NCBI GenBank assembly: GCA_017960805.1
Contig: JAGCYM010000092.1
Span: 1-64,000, forward strand
Length of the DNA: 64,000 bases
Reading direction: 5' to 3'
Source of the DNA: Ruminococcus sp.
Lineage (GTDB): Bacteria; Bacillota; Clostridia; Oscillospirales; Ruminococcaceae
The notes under the pieces were generated by a model. It had not been told where the DNA came from. It saw only the letters and a program-made list of their open reading frames with translations, and did no database searches. Numbering within the stretch: the first letter of the stretch is position 1; each line of letters begins with the position of its first letter. A program made the translations under genes and the position numbers. Positions 9,159 through 17,908 of the stretch are shown here, piece by piece.

Positions 9159-10049
9159 TCAGTTCCATTGAAATATGAATTTCTGAACTCCTTCGTGATC
9201 GCCTTCGGTTATCATTTCATTCTCAATATATTTTGTATAATACTCCATGTTGGAAGTATCAGGCCATTCATTTAGTTTTGTCAGAGTATCTGTCTCTGTA
9301 TCATATTCTAAATATGTTATTTTACGAGAATCATCGGCTTCATGAGACAGCAGGTAAATTTTTCCGTCATTGATATAGCCGCCTCCGCCGCAAGGTTCGT
9401 TGTGCGGATCAATAACAGTGATTTCACCGCTTTCAGTATCGATAGTATAGAAGCCGAAGTATGTTACAACAAATAGCTTCCCATTAATTAGAAACATTGA
9501 ATCTACAGTTTTCAGATCTGAGTTTTCATCATTGCAAAGCTCGGTAACTTCTCCGGTATCAGCATTTATGCGGTAGAAAGTATTACTCTTCATAAATGCG
9601 CTTCCATTAACTCGTCCACCGTAATACATACATAGATATATGATATTGTTATCATAGTCTATACAGTGAGCAATGCAATCGCCCAGCATATCACGTCCCT
9701 CATCAATTGCTTTCTGAGCTCTGTATTTGATCTCACCTGTATATTCATTATGGTACAGATTTTCCGGAACAGGGCGGCTTCCAAGCTTTGTATTGGATAT
9801 CTCGAAGTGATGGGCGTATGTTGTTTCCGTTGTTGTTGTGACCTGTTCGGCAGTAGTAGTTACTGCGGACGTAGTTACAGTAGTTGATAATAGTGTTGTA
9901 TTAGTTCCTGTTACAGTTGTGGTTTCGGTTATGGTTGAAACTGAGATGGTTTCTTCAGATACTGTGCTTTTCTGGCTGCAGCCTGCAATAATCACAAAGC
10001 ATGTAAGAAGAAATACGGACAGAATTGTTGAAGATAAGATGTTTTTCAT
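9159..10049 (-). CDS. Lipoprotein with Thr-rich linker and propeller-like sensor domain
   Basis: Secreted lipoprotein of 296 residues. The ATG at 10049 gives MKNILSSTILS, a hydrophobic core and the lipobox IIAGC; an in-frame start four codons upstream is less likely. After the anchor Cys comes a Thr/Ser/Val tract of about 50 residues, a stalk seen in many secreted proteins of this window. The rest has short repeats such as FYRINADTGEVTELC and FYTIDTESGEITVID, which look like blades of a DUF5050-type beta-propeller. No catalytic motif is seen; an extracellular binding role is an inference. Confidence 0.65.
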   Translation of the reverse strand: MKNILSSTILSVFLLTCFVIIAGCSQKSTVSEETISVSTITETTTVTGTNTTLLSTTVTTSAVTTTAEQVTTTTETTYAHHFEISNTKLGSRPVPENLYHNEYTGEIKYRAQKAIDEGRDMLGDCIAHCIDYDNNIIYLCMYYGGRVNGSAFMKSNTFYRINADTGEVTELCNDENSDLKTVDSMFLINGKLFVVTYFGFYTIDTESGEITVIDPHNEPCGGGGYINDGKIYLLSHEADDSRKITYLEYDTETDTLTKLNEWPDTSNMEYYTKYIENEMITEGDHEGVQKFIFQWN

Positions 10050-10097
10050 AATATGTCTCACTTTTCAAATTTTTAGTTCTGAGGAGTGTTCATTATA

Positions 10098-10307
10098 TTA
10101 CTTTTTGCGGTACTTTCTGGCGTTCCTTAATGAAATGAATATGCATGCCACAAGTGAAATGGTACAGAAAAGAATCAATATCAAACACGTTGGTATATTT
10201 CCCTGTGTTTGATCAAACAAGAATCTAACTCCATATATTATTGTGTATATTCCTAATATCAATGAAATAAAGCTAATTATTATCTGTGTAATGAGATTTT
10301 GTACCAT
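10098..10307 (-). CDS. Two-helix small membrane protein, unknown function
   Basis: 69 residues with two membrane helices (about 8-30 and 40-58), a short charged loop (FDQTQGN) and a basic tail RNARKYRKK. It lies 48 bases upstream of the Thr-rich lipoprotein gene on the same strand. No family recognised. The gene-free stretch to 10499 is A/T-rich and holds nothing else I can support. Confidence 0.5.
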   Translation of the reverse strand: MVQNLITQIIISFISLILGIYTIIYGVRFLFDQTQGNIPTCLILILFCTISLVACIFISLRNARKYRKK

Positions 10308-10498
10308 AGAAAAGCCACCAAAAATCTGTTTTTACTATGCATTACATTTCTAAATAGTTTTTGATATAATCATTATGTACTAAATTTTAAACTTTGTCAA
10401 GTCTTAAAATGCTAATAGTATACCGTAGAGAGAAAACTAAAATTATTTCAACATATGTAGAAAGGCAGAATTCGGCTGAAAGAGAATATATGAAAAAG

Positions 10499-10538
10499 CA
10501 GGGGGATGTTTTTATGTGAACAAAGAACATACCCCTGT
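10499..10538 (-). terminator. Terminator of the sigma / four-repeat sensor operon
   Basis: Arms CAGGGGGATGTT / AACATACCCCTG with one mismatch. On the minus strand it is followed by a short T run. The arm resembles the hairpin arms at 12994 and 25315. Confidence 0.6.
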
Positions 10539-10560
10539 TTGTTGTGCAATAATATATGTT

Positions 10561-12264
10561 TTATTTGCGGATAAGTCTGTAGAGACCGCCGTTGCCGATG
10601 GAGATGAATTCCTCGTTGCCGAAGTGGAAATAACCGCCGAATTTGAATTCTCCGTCTTCATAGAAGTTTACTGTTTCAAGTTCAGTTTCATCTATCACCT
10701 CGATGCTGGTTTCGACTTTGCCTGTTGTGACATGTCCGTCAAAATCAGTATAGGAATATGTCTCATCGTCGTTGATGGTTACTGAACCTATGGGCTTGTA
10801 TTTTTCAACACCATATCCGCTTTCGAGTTCCTGATATTCCCATTGTCCGGTTACTTCCCTGATGCCGCAGCCTCCAAACCATCTCCCGCGTATCAGCCTT
10901 TCCATTCCGCCGTTACCGATGTTAAGGATGTTTGTTTGATCTTCGTTGAAGTAAGCGCTGAATCGCATAGTGCCATTATCCCAGAACTCGACCAGAATAT
11001 TAGAAGAGCCGTCAGGGTGTTCCTCAGTGCTGAACTTTATAGTTCCGATGTAGCTGTTATAGCTGAAGGCGGGATAGTCTGAAGTTTCTGTATATCTGTA
11101 GTAGCCATCATTGTTTATGTAAAGGCTCCCGATGTTCTTTGGAGATACATCAACTGTATCGTTTCCGTCTGATACCTGATACAACCATTGCCCGGCAAAG
11201 GATGTTACATCAACATCATGTACTTTTATGATACGTCCTCCTTCACCGTCGAAGAACATGTTCTGGAAGTCTACATTAAAGAAGAAGGTCTTGCGCTCTC
11301 CGGATGTGCTGTCAATAAAATCAAGCCATAATGCGTCTGAGCGTTCCTTAGTGCGGATATTTATAGTACCGTTCTTTTCAGTTCCGTCAAGAGCGGTATA
11401 GGTATAGGTGTTGTTATCCATTATTTCCAATGTTCCCTGGAGAACTGCCGGCTCGTTGTTGAAATCACCATTTTCTGCTGTCTGGTATTCCCACTTGCCT
11501 GAATATTTTGAAATGTCTTTGAAATTAATCCTTATAAGACGGGCACTGTCACCGTTTCCGAGACGGAGTTCATTCCCTGTTTCATCAACAAAAAATATGA
11601 AAGTTTCTTCAGGGTTTCCGTTAGAGAAGGTGAGTGTAGTTATCCGTTCTCCGCCGATTTCTTCAGAGCCAATCTCTATTATACCTGTATCAGTGTCCCC
11701 ATTGTTATCAGTAAATGTGTATGTTCCGTCACTGAATATTTCTGCGATACCCATATCCCTGCCGTCAACGCTGACTGTATGGTTATCTGATATCTGGTAT
11801 TTCCATTTTCCAACGAAATTGCTGATATCCTCGGAATAAGTGCCATTAGTCACGGGTTGAGTCGTTGTAACTTCTGAAGATGTAGTTGAAACGGTTGTTT
11901 CAGTTGAAATAGTGGCAACAGGAGGTTTTTCGTCGACAGGTTTTCTGCTTATAATAACAGTGCTTAAGATAGCGATGCCAGCAACAAGTATCAGTGATGC
12001 TGCCATTCCCAGAGGAGCGATCCATGAAGGTCTTCTGACGCGCTCAACGCCTTCTACAACATCGCCTTCAGTAATTTGTATATTATCTCTCTTTGTTCTT
12101 TCTGATCCTGAGATCTTTTTCTCGTTCATTTTGAATTTCCTTTCGCTGTCTGTATATATCTTTCTGAGTTCTTCATCTGAGAGTTCGGGGCATTTATCTA
12201 TAAGTCTGTCCATGGAATCGATATCTGCGTTTTCAAGTATATCAAATATATTCTTATCTTTCAT
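10561..12264 (-). CDS. Membrane protein with four tandem extracytoplasmic repeats, probable anti-sigma/sensor partner
   Basis: 567 residues. A charged N-terminal cytoplasmic part of about 80 residues is followed by one membrane helix (about 84-107), a Thr-rich linker and four repeats of roughly 95-110 residues. Each repeat opens with GKWKYQ, GKWEYQ, GQWLYQ or GQWEYQ, has a central YTFTD/YTYTA/YRYTE/YSYTD strand and closes with a G-N/E-G-hydrophobic-R-L/I-I sequence. The repeats look like small lipocalin-like beta domains. The gene starts 13 bases after the ECF sigma gene ends, the usual position of an anti-sigma factor, although no zinc-binding HxxxCxxC is present. Function inferred from position and topology only. 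Confidence 0.65.
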   Translation of the reverse strand: MKDKNIFDILENADIDSMDRLIDKCPELSDEELRKIYTDSERKFKMNEKKISGSERTKRDNIQITEGDVVEGVERVRRPSWIAPLGMAASLILVAGIAILSTVIISRKPVDEKPPVATISTETTVSTTSSEVTTTQPVTNGTYSEDISNFVGKWKYQISDNHTVSVDGRDMGIAEIFSDGTYTFTDNNGDTDTGIIEIGSEEIGGERITTLTFSNGNPEETFIFFVDETGNELRLGNGDSARLIRINFKDISKYSGKWEYQTAENGDFNNEPAVLQGTLEIMDNNTYTYTALDGTEKNGTINIRTKERSDALWLDFIDSTSGERKTFFFNVDFQNMFFDGEGGRIIKVHDVDVTSFAGQWLYQVSDGNDTVDVSPKNIGSLYINNDGYYRYTETSDYPAFSYNSYIGTIKFSTEEHPDGSSNILVEFWDNGTMRFSAYFNEDQTNILNIGNGGMERLIRGRWFGGCGIREVTGQWEYQELESGYGVEKYKPIGSVTINDDETYSYTDFDGHVTTGKVETSIEVIDETELETVNFYEDGEFKFGGYFHFGNEEFISIGNGGLYRLIRK

Positions 12265-12277
12265 GACTTTTTCCTCC

Positions 12278-12844
12278 TTATAGAGTAATTCCTGATTCTA
12301 TCAGTAAAGTGCGTAGTTTTTCCAGAGCTCTTGAACATCTGACCCTGACCGCTGAGGCAGTCATTGACAACCTTTCCGCGATCTCACTTGAATTCCGGTT
12401 ATAGTAGAATTTCTGGATAATGATAGTAGAATCCGGCTCGCCCAGCTCATCGATCTTATCGAGGAGAGTGCGGCAGAGTTCATTGCGGTCAACATGTTCA
12501 TCAACGCTGAAATCGGAAACAAGCTCCTGCATATCATCAGGATCGGTGTCGTCTGTGTGGTTAGCTCTGGAGCTGAGACTTCTGAATCTGTCTATTGCTG
12601 TTCTCTTGGCTACAGTTCCGATGAAGGATTTAATATCATTTCCGAGCGTTGTGTCAATTTTGCATTTCATGAAAATATCCGCGAAAACATCACTTGCACA
12701 TTCCTCGATATCCTCTTTTGTTCCGCAGCTCCTCAGCGTATTGTAGATTATACCGTAGACATATCTGCCATATTCCTTTACAAGAGCCATATGGCATTCG
12801 GCCGGAGATTTCCGCATAAGATCTGCCAGTTCCTTGCCTGTCAT
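12278..12844 (-). CDS. ECF-type RNA polymerase sigma factor
   Basis: 188 residues. Region 2 runs from KEYGRYVYGIIYNTL to about FIGTVAKRTAIDRFR; region 4 carries the helix-turn-helix NSSEIAERLSMTASAVRVRCSRALEKL. There is no region 1 or 3, which defines the ECF group. It directs RNA polymerase to an unidentified stress or envelope regulon. SD GGGAGGAA precedes the ATG. It is first in a two-gene unit with the four-repeat membrane protein, which probably controls it. Confidence 0.85.
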   Translation of the reverse strand: MTGKELADLMRKSPAECHMALVKEYGRYVYGIIYNTLRSCGTKEDIEECASDVFADIFMKCKIDTTLGNDIKSFIGTVAKRTAIDRFRSLSSRANHTDDTDPDDMQELVSDFSVDEHVDRNELCRTLLDKIDELGEPDSTIIIQKFYYNRNSSEIAERLSMTASAVRVRCSRALEKLRTLLIESGITL

Positions 12845-12993
12845 TTTTGTTCCTCCCAGCGTTGGTGTTGATAAGATCGATCTTCATAAACAACAAACGT
12901 ATCATAAATGCAAAGTGTTACAGATTACGAAAAAATTTTTTTGATTTTTTTGATTCCAGGATTTTTGAGATTCAAAAAATATATCTATACATC

Positions 12994-13031
12994 AACAGGA
13001 GTATGCTCTTTTTTGTGACCATACTCCTGTT
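12994..13031 (-). terminator. Strong hairpin at the 3' end of the feo operon
   Basis: Perfect 12-base arms AACAGGAGTATG / CATACTCCTGTT. There is no good T tract on the minus strand, so it may act as a 3'-end stabiliser rather than a classical terminator. The same arm recurs at 25315. Confidence 0.55.
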
Positions 13032-13068
13032 CATTCTGCAGTATTCAGTTAGTGTGAGATGAGCAGTC

Positions 13069-13233
13069 TCATTTTGTATCCTTCTTATGGCATGTGCTCC
13101 TGTATGCGCATCCTGAGCAGCCACCGCAGCAGCCTTTGCCGTTTCTGCGCTGCTTTATGATAAATATGAGAGCAGCGACAACTGAGGAAGCTATAAGGAT
13201 TATCAGTAAGATATCTATCCATTGCATGTTCAT
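13069..13233 (-). CDS. FeoB-associated Cys-rich membrane protein
   Basis: 54 residues: one membrane helix (about 6-26), a basic KQRRN stretch and the Cys cluster GCCGGCSGC followed by a further Cys. This is the pattern of the FeoB-associated Cys-rich protein family. Its ATG overlaps the feoB stop codon (ATGA at 13233-13230), so translation is coupled. It probably assists ferrous iron transport at the inner face of the membrane; the exact role is unknown even in studied members. Confidence 0.85.
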   Translation of the reverse strand: MNMQWIDILLIILIASSVVAALIFIIKQRRNGKGCCGGCSGCAYRSTCHKKDTK

Positions 13234-15572
13234 TTACCTATTAATATGCCGATAAGGTGTACAGCAGCTGCTGCGACCCATGCGATCACACACTGCCATA
13301 CAACTACGATCAGAGCCCATTTTTTACCGTATTCGCGCCTTATTGATGCGATCGCTGCAACACACGGAGTGTAGAGCAGTGAGAATACGAGAAGTGAAGC
13401 TGCTGTAAGGGGAGACATGAACGCTGTTACGTCTCCGCCGAAGAGTATCTTCATTGTGGATACTACGCTTTCCTTTGCTATAAAGCCGGATACCAGCGAT
13501 ACGCAAATACGCCAGTCTCCGAGTCCTGCAGGTTTCATAAGAGGAGCTAAAATCTGAGAGATCGAAGCAAGTATGCTGTCGCTTTCATTCTCAACAAGCG
13601 CAAGATGGAGGTCAAAGCTTTGAAGGAACCATATAGCTATCGTCGCGATAAGAATGACCGTGAATGCTCTCTGCAGGAAGTCCTTCGCCTTTTCCCAGAG
13701 GAGCTGAGCTGTATTTCTTATTCCCGGCATACGGTAGTTCGGAAGCTCCATTACAAACGGAACAGGTTCACCGCGGAAGAGTGTGTTTCTGTATACTATA
13801 GCGGCTATGATGCCGACGATGATTCCCAGAACATAAAGTCCGGTCATTATGAGTCCTCCCTGACGCGGGAAGAATGCACTGATGAAAAACGCGTATATAG
13901 GCAGCTTTGCTGTGCAGCTCATGAACGGTGTGAGAAGAATTGTCATCTTTCTGTCTCGTTCACTTGGGAGAGTACGTGTAGCCATAACAGCGGGAACAGT
14001 ACATCCGAACCCTATGAGCAGGGGAACGATACTGCGTCCTGAAAGGCCTATCTTACGCAGGAGTTTATCCATTACGAATGCAACTCGTGCGATGTATCCG
14101 CTGTCCTCAAGAAGTGAAAGAAACAGGAACAGCGTTACGATTATCGGAAGGAAGCTTAGGACGCTTCCTACACCGGTGAAAATACCATCTATGATGAGGC
14201 TGTGTATCGCGTCGTTTACGTTTGCACGCGTCAGCGATGCGTCAACGACCTCAGTAATGTAATTTATGCCTTCTTCGAGAAGTCCCTGGAACCATGCTCC
14301 GATAACATTGAATGTAAGCCAGAATACCAGTGCCATGATTCCGATGAATGCTGGAATGGCAGTGTATTTGCCTGTAAGGATCTTGTCTATCTGGCGGCTG
14401 CGAATGTGCTCCTTGCTTTCCTTAGGCTTTATGACTGTTTCATCACACAGTTTCTGGATGAAGCGGAAACGCATATCAGCAATTGCGGCACTCTTGTCAA
14501 GTCCGCGTTCTTTTTCCATCTGACAGACTACATGCTCCATGAGATCTTTTTCGTTTTCATCTAGTCCGAGCTGTGAGATTATAAGCTCATCACCTTCAGC
14601 GACCTTGCTCGCTGCAAAGCGTATAGGGAGACCAGCCTGCTCAGCGTGGTCCTCGATGAGGTGGCATATACCATGCAGACAGCGGTGGACAGCACCGCCG
14701 TTTTCTGACTTTTCGCAGAAGTCCTTTATCACTGGAGGTTCACGGTAATACGCTACATGTATTGCGTGTTCTATAAGTTCTTCAATACCTTCATTCTTGG
14801 CTGCGGAGATCGGGACAACAGGTACGCCGAGTTTCATTTCCATTTCGTTGAAGTCGATGCTTCCGCCGTTTGAAGTAAGTTCATCCATCATGTTGACAGC
14901 TACGACCATCGGGATGTTAAGTTCCAGCAGCTGCATTGTCAGATAGAGATTACGTTCTATGTTATTGGCGTCTACTATGTTGATAATAGCGTGAGGCTTT
15001 TCGTTGAGTACGAAGTTCCTTGATACTATTTCCTCACTTGTGTATGGAGACATGGAGTAGATGCCGGGAAGATCAGTTATAAGTGTGTCAGGATGGCCCT
15101 TGATTGCGCCGTCCTTGCGGTCTACGGTTACTCCCGGGAAGTTGCCGACATGCTGCTTTGAACCTGTCAGACGGTTAAAGAGCGTAGTCTTTCCGCTGTT
15201 CTGGTTACCGACAAGAGCGAATGTCATTATTGTTCCTGCGGGCAGGGGAGTTCCGCTTCCCTTTGGATGGAACTTACCGCCTTCACCTAGTCCGGGGTGG
15301 TGAGAACGTTTTTTTTCGGATTTCTTTGTGTCAGCAGTCTTTTTCTCCGCGATTGCCTCGACTTGTATAAGCTCTGCGTCTGCAAGACGAAGAGTAAGCT
15401 CATAGCCGTGAAGGGTGAGTTCCATAGGATCCCCCATAGGTGCGAGCTTTGATACTGTTATTTCAGTACCGGGTATAATGCCCATATCAAGGAAGTGCTG
15501 CCTTAGAGCACCTTCGCCACCTATCTGCGTTATACGGGCTGAATCGCCGATCTTGACTTCTTTGAGTGTCAT
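13230..15572 (-). CDS. feoB: FeoA-FeoB fusion, ferrous iron transporter
   Basis: 780 residues, membrane. Residues 1-73 form a FeoA (SH3-like) domain, which in most bacteria is a separate protein. A His/Lys-rich linker (about 76-110) follows, then the G domain with P-loop GNQNSGKTT (122-130), DLPGIYS (G3), NMMD (G4) and SAAKNEG (G5). The C-terminal half is the polytopic core with two gate repeats, including GFGCTVPAVMATRTL and YTPCVAAIASIRREYG with the conserved Cys. It imports Fe(II). SD GGAGAA precedes the ATG. A TTAG-n6-CTAA palindrome at 15601 may be an iron-regulator site. Confidence 0.95.
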   Translation of the reverse strand: MTLKEVKIGDSARITQIGGEGALRQHFLDMGIIPGTEITVSKLAPMGDPMELTLHGYELTLRLADAELIQVEAIAEKKTADTKKSEKKRSHHPGLGEGGKFHPKGSGTPLPAGTIMTFALVGNQNSGKTTLFNRLTGSKQHVGNFPGVTVDRKDGAIKGHPDTLITDLPGIYSMSPYTSEEIVSRNFVLNEKPHAIINIVDANNIERNLYLTMQLLELNIPMVVAVNMMDELTSNGGSIDFNEMEMKLGVPVVPISAAKNEGIEELIEHAIHVAYYREPPVIKDFCEKSENGGAVHRCLHGICHLIEDHAEQAGLPIRFAASKVAEGDELIISQLGLDENEKDLMEHVVCQMEKERGLDKSAAIADMRFRFIQKLCDETVIKPKESKEHIRSRQIDKILTGKYTAIPAFIGIMALVFWLTFNVIGAWFQGLLEEGINYITEVVDASLTRANVNDAIHSLIIDGIFTGVGSVLSFLPIIVTLFLFLSLLEDSGYIARVAFVMDKLLRKIGLSGRSIVPLLIGFGCTVPAVMATRTLPSERDRKMTILLTPFMSCTAKLPIYAFFISAFFPRQGGLIMTGLYVLGIIVGIIAAIVYRNTLFRGEPVPFVMELPNYRMPGIRNTAQLLWEKAKDFLQRAFTVILIATIAIWFLQSFDLHLALVENESDSILASISQILAPLMKPAGLGDWRICVSLVSGFIAKESVVSTMKILFGGDVTAFMSPLTAASLLVFSLLYTPCVAAIASIRREYGKKWALIVVVWQCVIAWVAAAAVHLIGILIGK

Positions 15573-15600
15573 TTTCCATTCTCCTCAGTATTCTTTCTTC

Positions 15601-15614
15601 TTAGTATATTCTAA
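15601..15614. promoter_or_regulatory. Candidate DtxR/IdeR-type operator upstream of feoB
   Basis: TTAGTATATTCTAA is a near-palindrome with perfect TTAG/CTAA ends and an A/T centre, 29 bases upstream of the feoB start. The ends match the TTAG...CTAA layout of DtxR-family iron boxes. No regulator gene is in the window, so this is inference. Confidence 0.35.
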
Positions 15615-15810
15615 CACCAAAGTATGGAAGTGTCAACATGCTTTAGCCTTGTATAACAAATGCACGGCGTACGTCATTAATCGTTATTATTTTTTCACCA
15701 TATAGTAACCAACTTTAAAGAAATTTTTAGCTTGTTTTTTGGTTACTTTCATGGTGTAATGAACGAAAAAGTAGCAGTAGCTGCAAATATAAAGAAATGA
15801 AGGTGAATTT

Positions 15811-17670
15811 ATGAAACTGAGAAAGATCTTAGCAGCTCTGACAGGTACTGTTATATCTGCAGTATCGTTTACAGCTATTAATGCATCTACGCTTCCAATA
15901 AGCGCAGTTTCCGCTGAAGACACAGCTTCAACAAATGAAAGCAGCAATGTAACAAAAGACATCAAGTATTCATATAAACGCTACAGCTATTTCTCTGAAG
16001 AAGTTGCCTTTGATTGGACGAAGGAAGAATCCATTCAGACAGTTGATTCGCTTTCCGGAGTGATACGCTCAGCTGAAGAACTGAGTGACTTTCTGAAGCC
16101 TTGTATAACTGAATCGGCAATCAATGATTATCTGGAAGAATACAAAGACAGCTTCTTTGAAGAAAACATTCTTCTGATGCATACATATCTTGAACCAGAA
16201 CTTGGAAGAACCTTAAAGCATGATCTGAAGAAAGCATATGTCCAGAACAATACAGTATTGCATTTAGATTTTACTTCTACAATCGGCAGCAAAATCTGTG
16301 AGACTTATTATCTGGATGTGATGCAGGCAGCAATTCCAAAGGATGCATATAAGGATTATAAGGTGGAATGGAAAGACAATGAAGTTCTTGAAGAAGGAAT
16401 GATACGTTTTACGTATCTGGATTATGATACGGGTGAGAAAATTCAGTTCGGAAAGGATTTTGATGACTATAATGTCATTCCATCATATACGTTTAATAAA
16501 GGATATGAAGAAGCGGGATTTGTTACTACTGGAGTTGCTCCTTTGGGTGAGCAGGTAAATACCAATGGTGAGCAGGTAAATACCAATCCATATTTCGTAG
16601 AAAAGCCTAGTTCGGCAAATGATGAATATTTTGACGCTGATCTCAGCATATTGTGTCTTCCTGATTCATATGGCCTCCCTGATGACTACAAGCGGATCAC
16701 TAAATATGAAAACGGATCTATCGATGTTGTATTCAGGATCAAGCATGATGATTATGAGCTAAAGCACAATGAAATGAGGATCAGGGTCTATGACAAAGGA
16801 ACAGGAGAACTGATCCCGGATGATGTTCTGAAGGATCATTATTATGAATGCAGAATAGAATATGATGCAAACAAACAACGCTTACAGCATCTGCTCCAGG
16901 TCAATGAGAATTCGAAGATCTATAATCTTTACTCCATATATAAATATAAAAATGATGAGTATTTTGCATTAAAATCTAATGATAATCCGGAGATCACATA
17001 TTATGACAATCAGTCAATGGATGTTGTTTTCAGGACTAAACTTGAAATGTCTGGCAACATAAATGGAGATAATGATTTCAGCGTAGCTGATATGGTTACT
17101 TTACAAAAATGGCTGCTAGGAGATCCTGAGGTGAATATTAAAGCCTGGGGCCAGGCTGACTATGATTTTGATAACAAGCTTACAACGTTCGATTTGTGTC
17201 AGATGAGAAAAGAACTGATTGCTAAAATGTCAGCAGAAGAAAATGAAGGCTATGACTTTGAAGATCAGTATTATCGTGTCAGTGGCCGTGAATCAGGCTA
17301 TCCTAAAAAGGAGATTATAACATCACGTTCTGAGCTTGAAAAATATATATCTGATAATGATGAGACCTATAGCCTGACTAAAAAGAGACCTATCAGCGCG
17401 ACAGAGTCTGTCAGCTTTGTTGATATAACTGAAAAGTATAATGAGAAATGGTTCGATAAGAATAATCTTCTTTTAGTTGTTTTCGAGGAGGGTAGCGGAT
17501 CAATTCGACATGAAGTTACTGGACTCAGCAAAGATGAAATCCGGATCAACAGATTGGTGCCAGAGGTCGGAACAGACGATATGGCCACATGGTATGTCCT
17601 TGTTGAAGTGGATAAGAGCGCTGAATTGACTGACAATATAGATGTTAAGTTCAGCAATGTAAAAGTTTAA
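15811..17670 (+). CDS. Secreted dockerin protein with duplicated non-catalytic modules
   Basis: 619 residues with a signal peptide (MKLRKILAALTG..ISAVSA) and SD GAAGGTGA. A type I dockerin lies at about residues 412-470: NGDNDFSVADMVTLQKWLL and DFDNKLTTFDLCQMRKEL form the two calcium loops and helices. Unusually, it is internal and followed by about 150 more residues. Those residues resemble a region near the N-terminus (SAEELSDFL..FFEENILLM against SRSELEKYI..WFDKNNLLLV), so that module is duplicated around the dockerin. Two further copies of another module end in SIDVVFRIK and SMDVVFRTK. No glycosidase or protease motif is seen. It would dock onto a cohesin scaffold at the cell surface. Confidence 0.8.
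   Translation: MKLRKILAALTGTVISAVSFTAINASTLPISAVSAEDTASTNESSNVTKDIKYSYKRYSYFSEEVAFDWTKEESIQTVDSLSGVIRSAEELSDFLKPCITESAINDYLEEYKDSFFEENILLMHTYLEPELGRTLKHDLKKAYVQNNTVLHLDFTSTIGSKICETYYLDVMQAAIPKDAYKDYKVEWKDNEVLEEGMIRFTYLDYDTGEKIQFGKDFDDYNVIPSYTFNKGYEEAGFVTTGVAPLGEQVNTNGEQVNTNPYFVEKPSSANDEYFDADLSILCLPDSYGLPDDYKRITKYENGSIDVVFRIKHDDYELKHNEMRIRVYDKGTGELIPDDVLKDHYYECRIEYDANKQRLQHLLQVNENSKIYNLYSIYKYKNDEYFALKSNDNPEITYYDNQSMDVVFRTKLEMSGNINGDNDFSVADMVTLQKWLLGDPEVNIKAWGQADYDFDNKLTTFDLCQMRKELIAKMSAEENEGYDFEDQYYRVSGRESGYPKKEIITSRSELEKYISDNDETYSLTKKRPISATESVSFVDITEKYNEKWFDKNNLLLVVFEEGSGSIRHEVTGLSKDEIRINRLVPEVGTDDMATWYVLVEVDKSAELTDNIDVKFSNVKV
16546..16587 (+). repeat. Perfect 21-bp tandem duplication inside the dockerin gene
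   Basis: Two identical adjacent copies of a 21-base unit encode GEQVNTN twice in frame. Perfect identity suggests a recent event or a site of variation. Confidence 0.9.
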
Positions 17671-17679
17671 TTACACACT

Positions 17680-17713
17680 GAGGGTGAGCAGAAAAGCTTG
17701 CCCTCATTTTTTT
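17680..17713 (+). terminator. Rho-independent terminator
   Basis: Ten-pair stem GAGGGTGAGC / GCTTGCCCTC (with wobble pairs), a six-base loop and a T run, just after the dockerin gene. Confidence 0.85.
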
Positions 17714-17908
17714 ACTTTGTAAAAAATGCTTGACGAGATTTTGGGCAGAAATTGTTTCATCAGAAAAGATTTCAGTATTCTAACACAAAAATGCTATTGC
17801 TAGTTGCTCAGGAATATGATATACTTATATTGTTGAACAAAATCGGCTTATGCCGGAAAAGCGGGAATAAAAGATATAATAACACCGCGTGAAAGAGATG
17901 ATGCAGAA

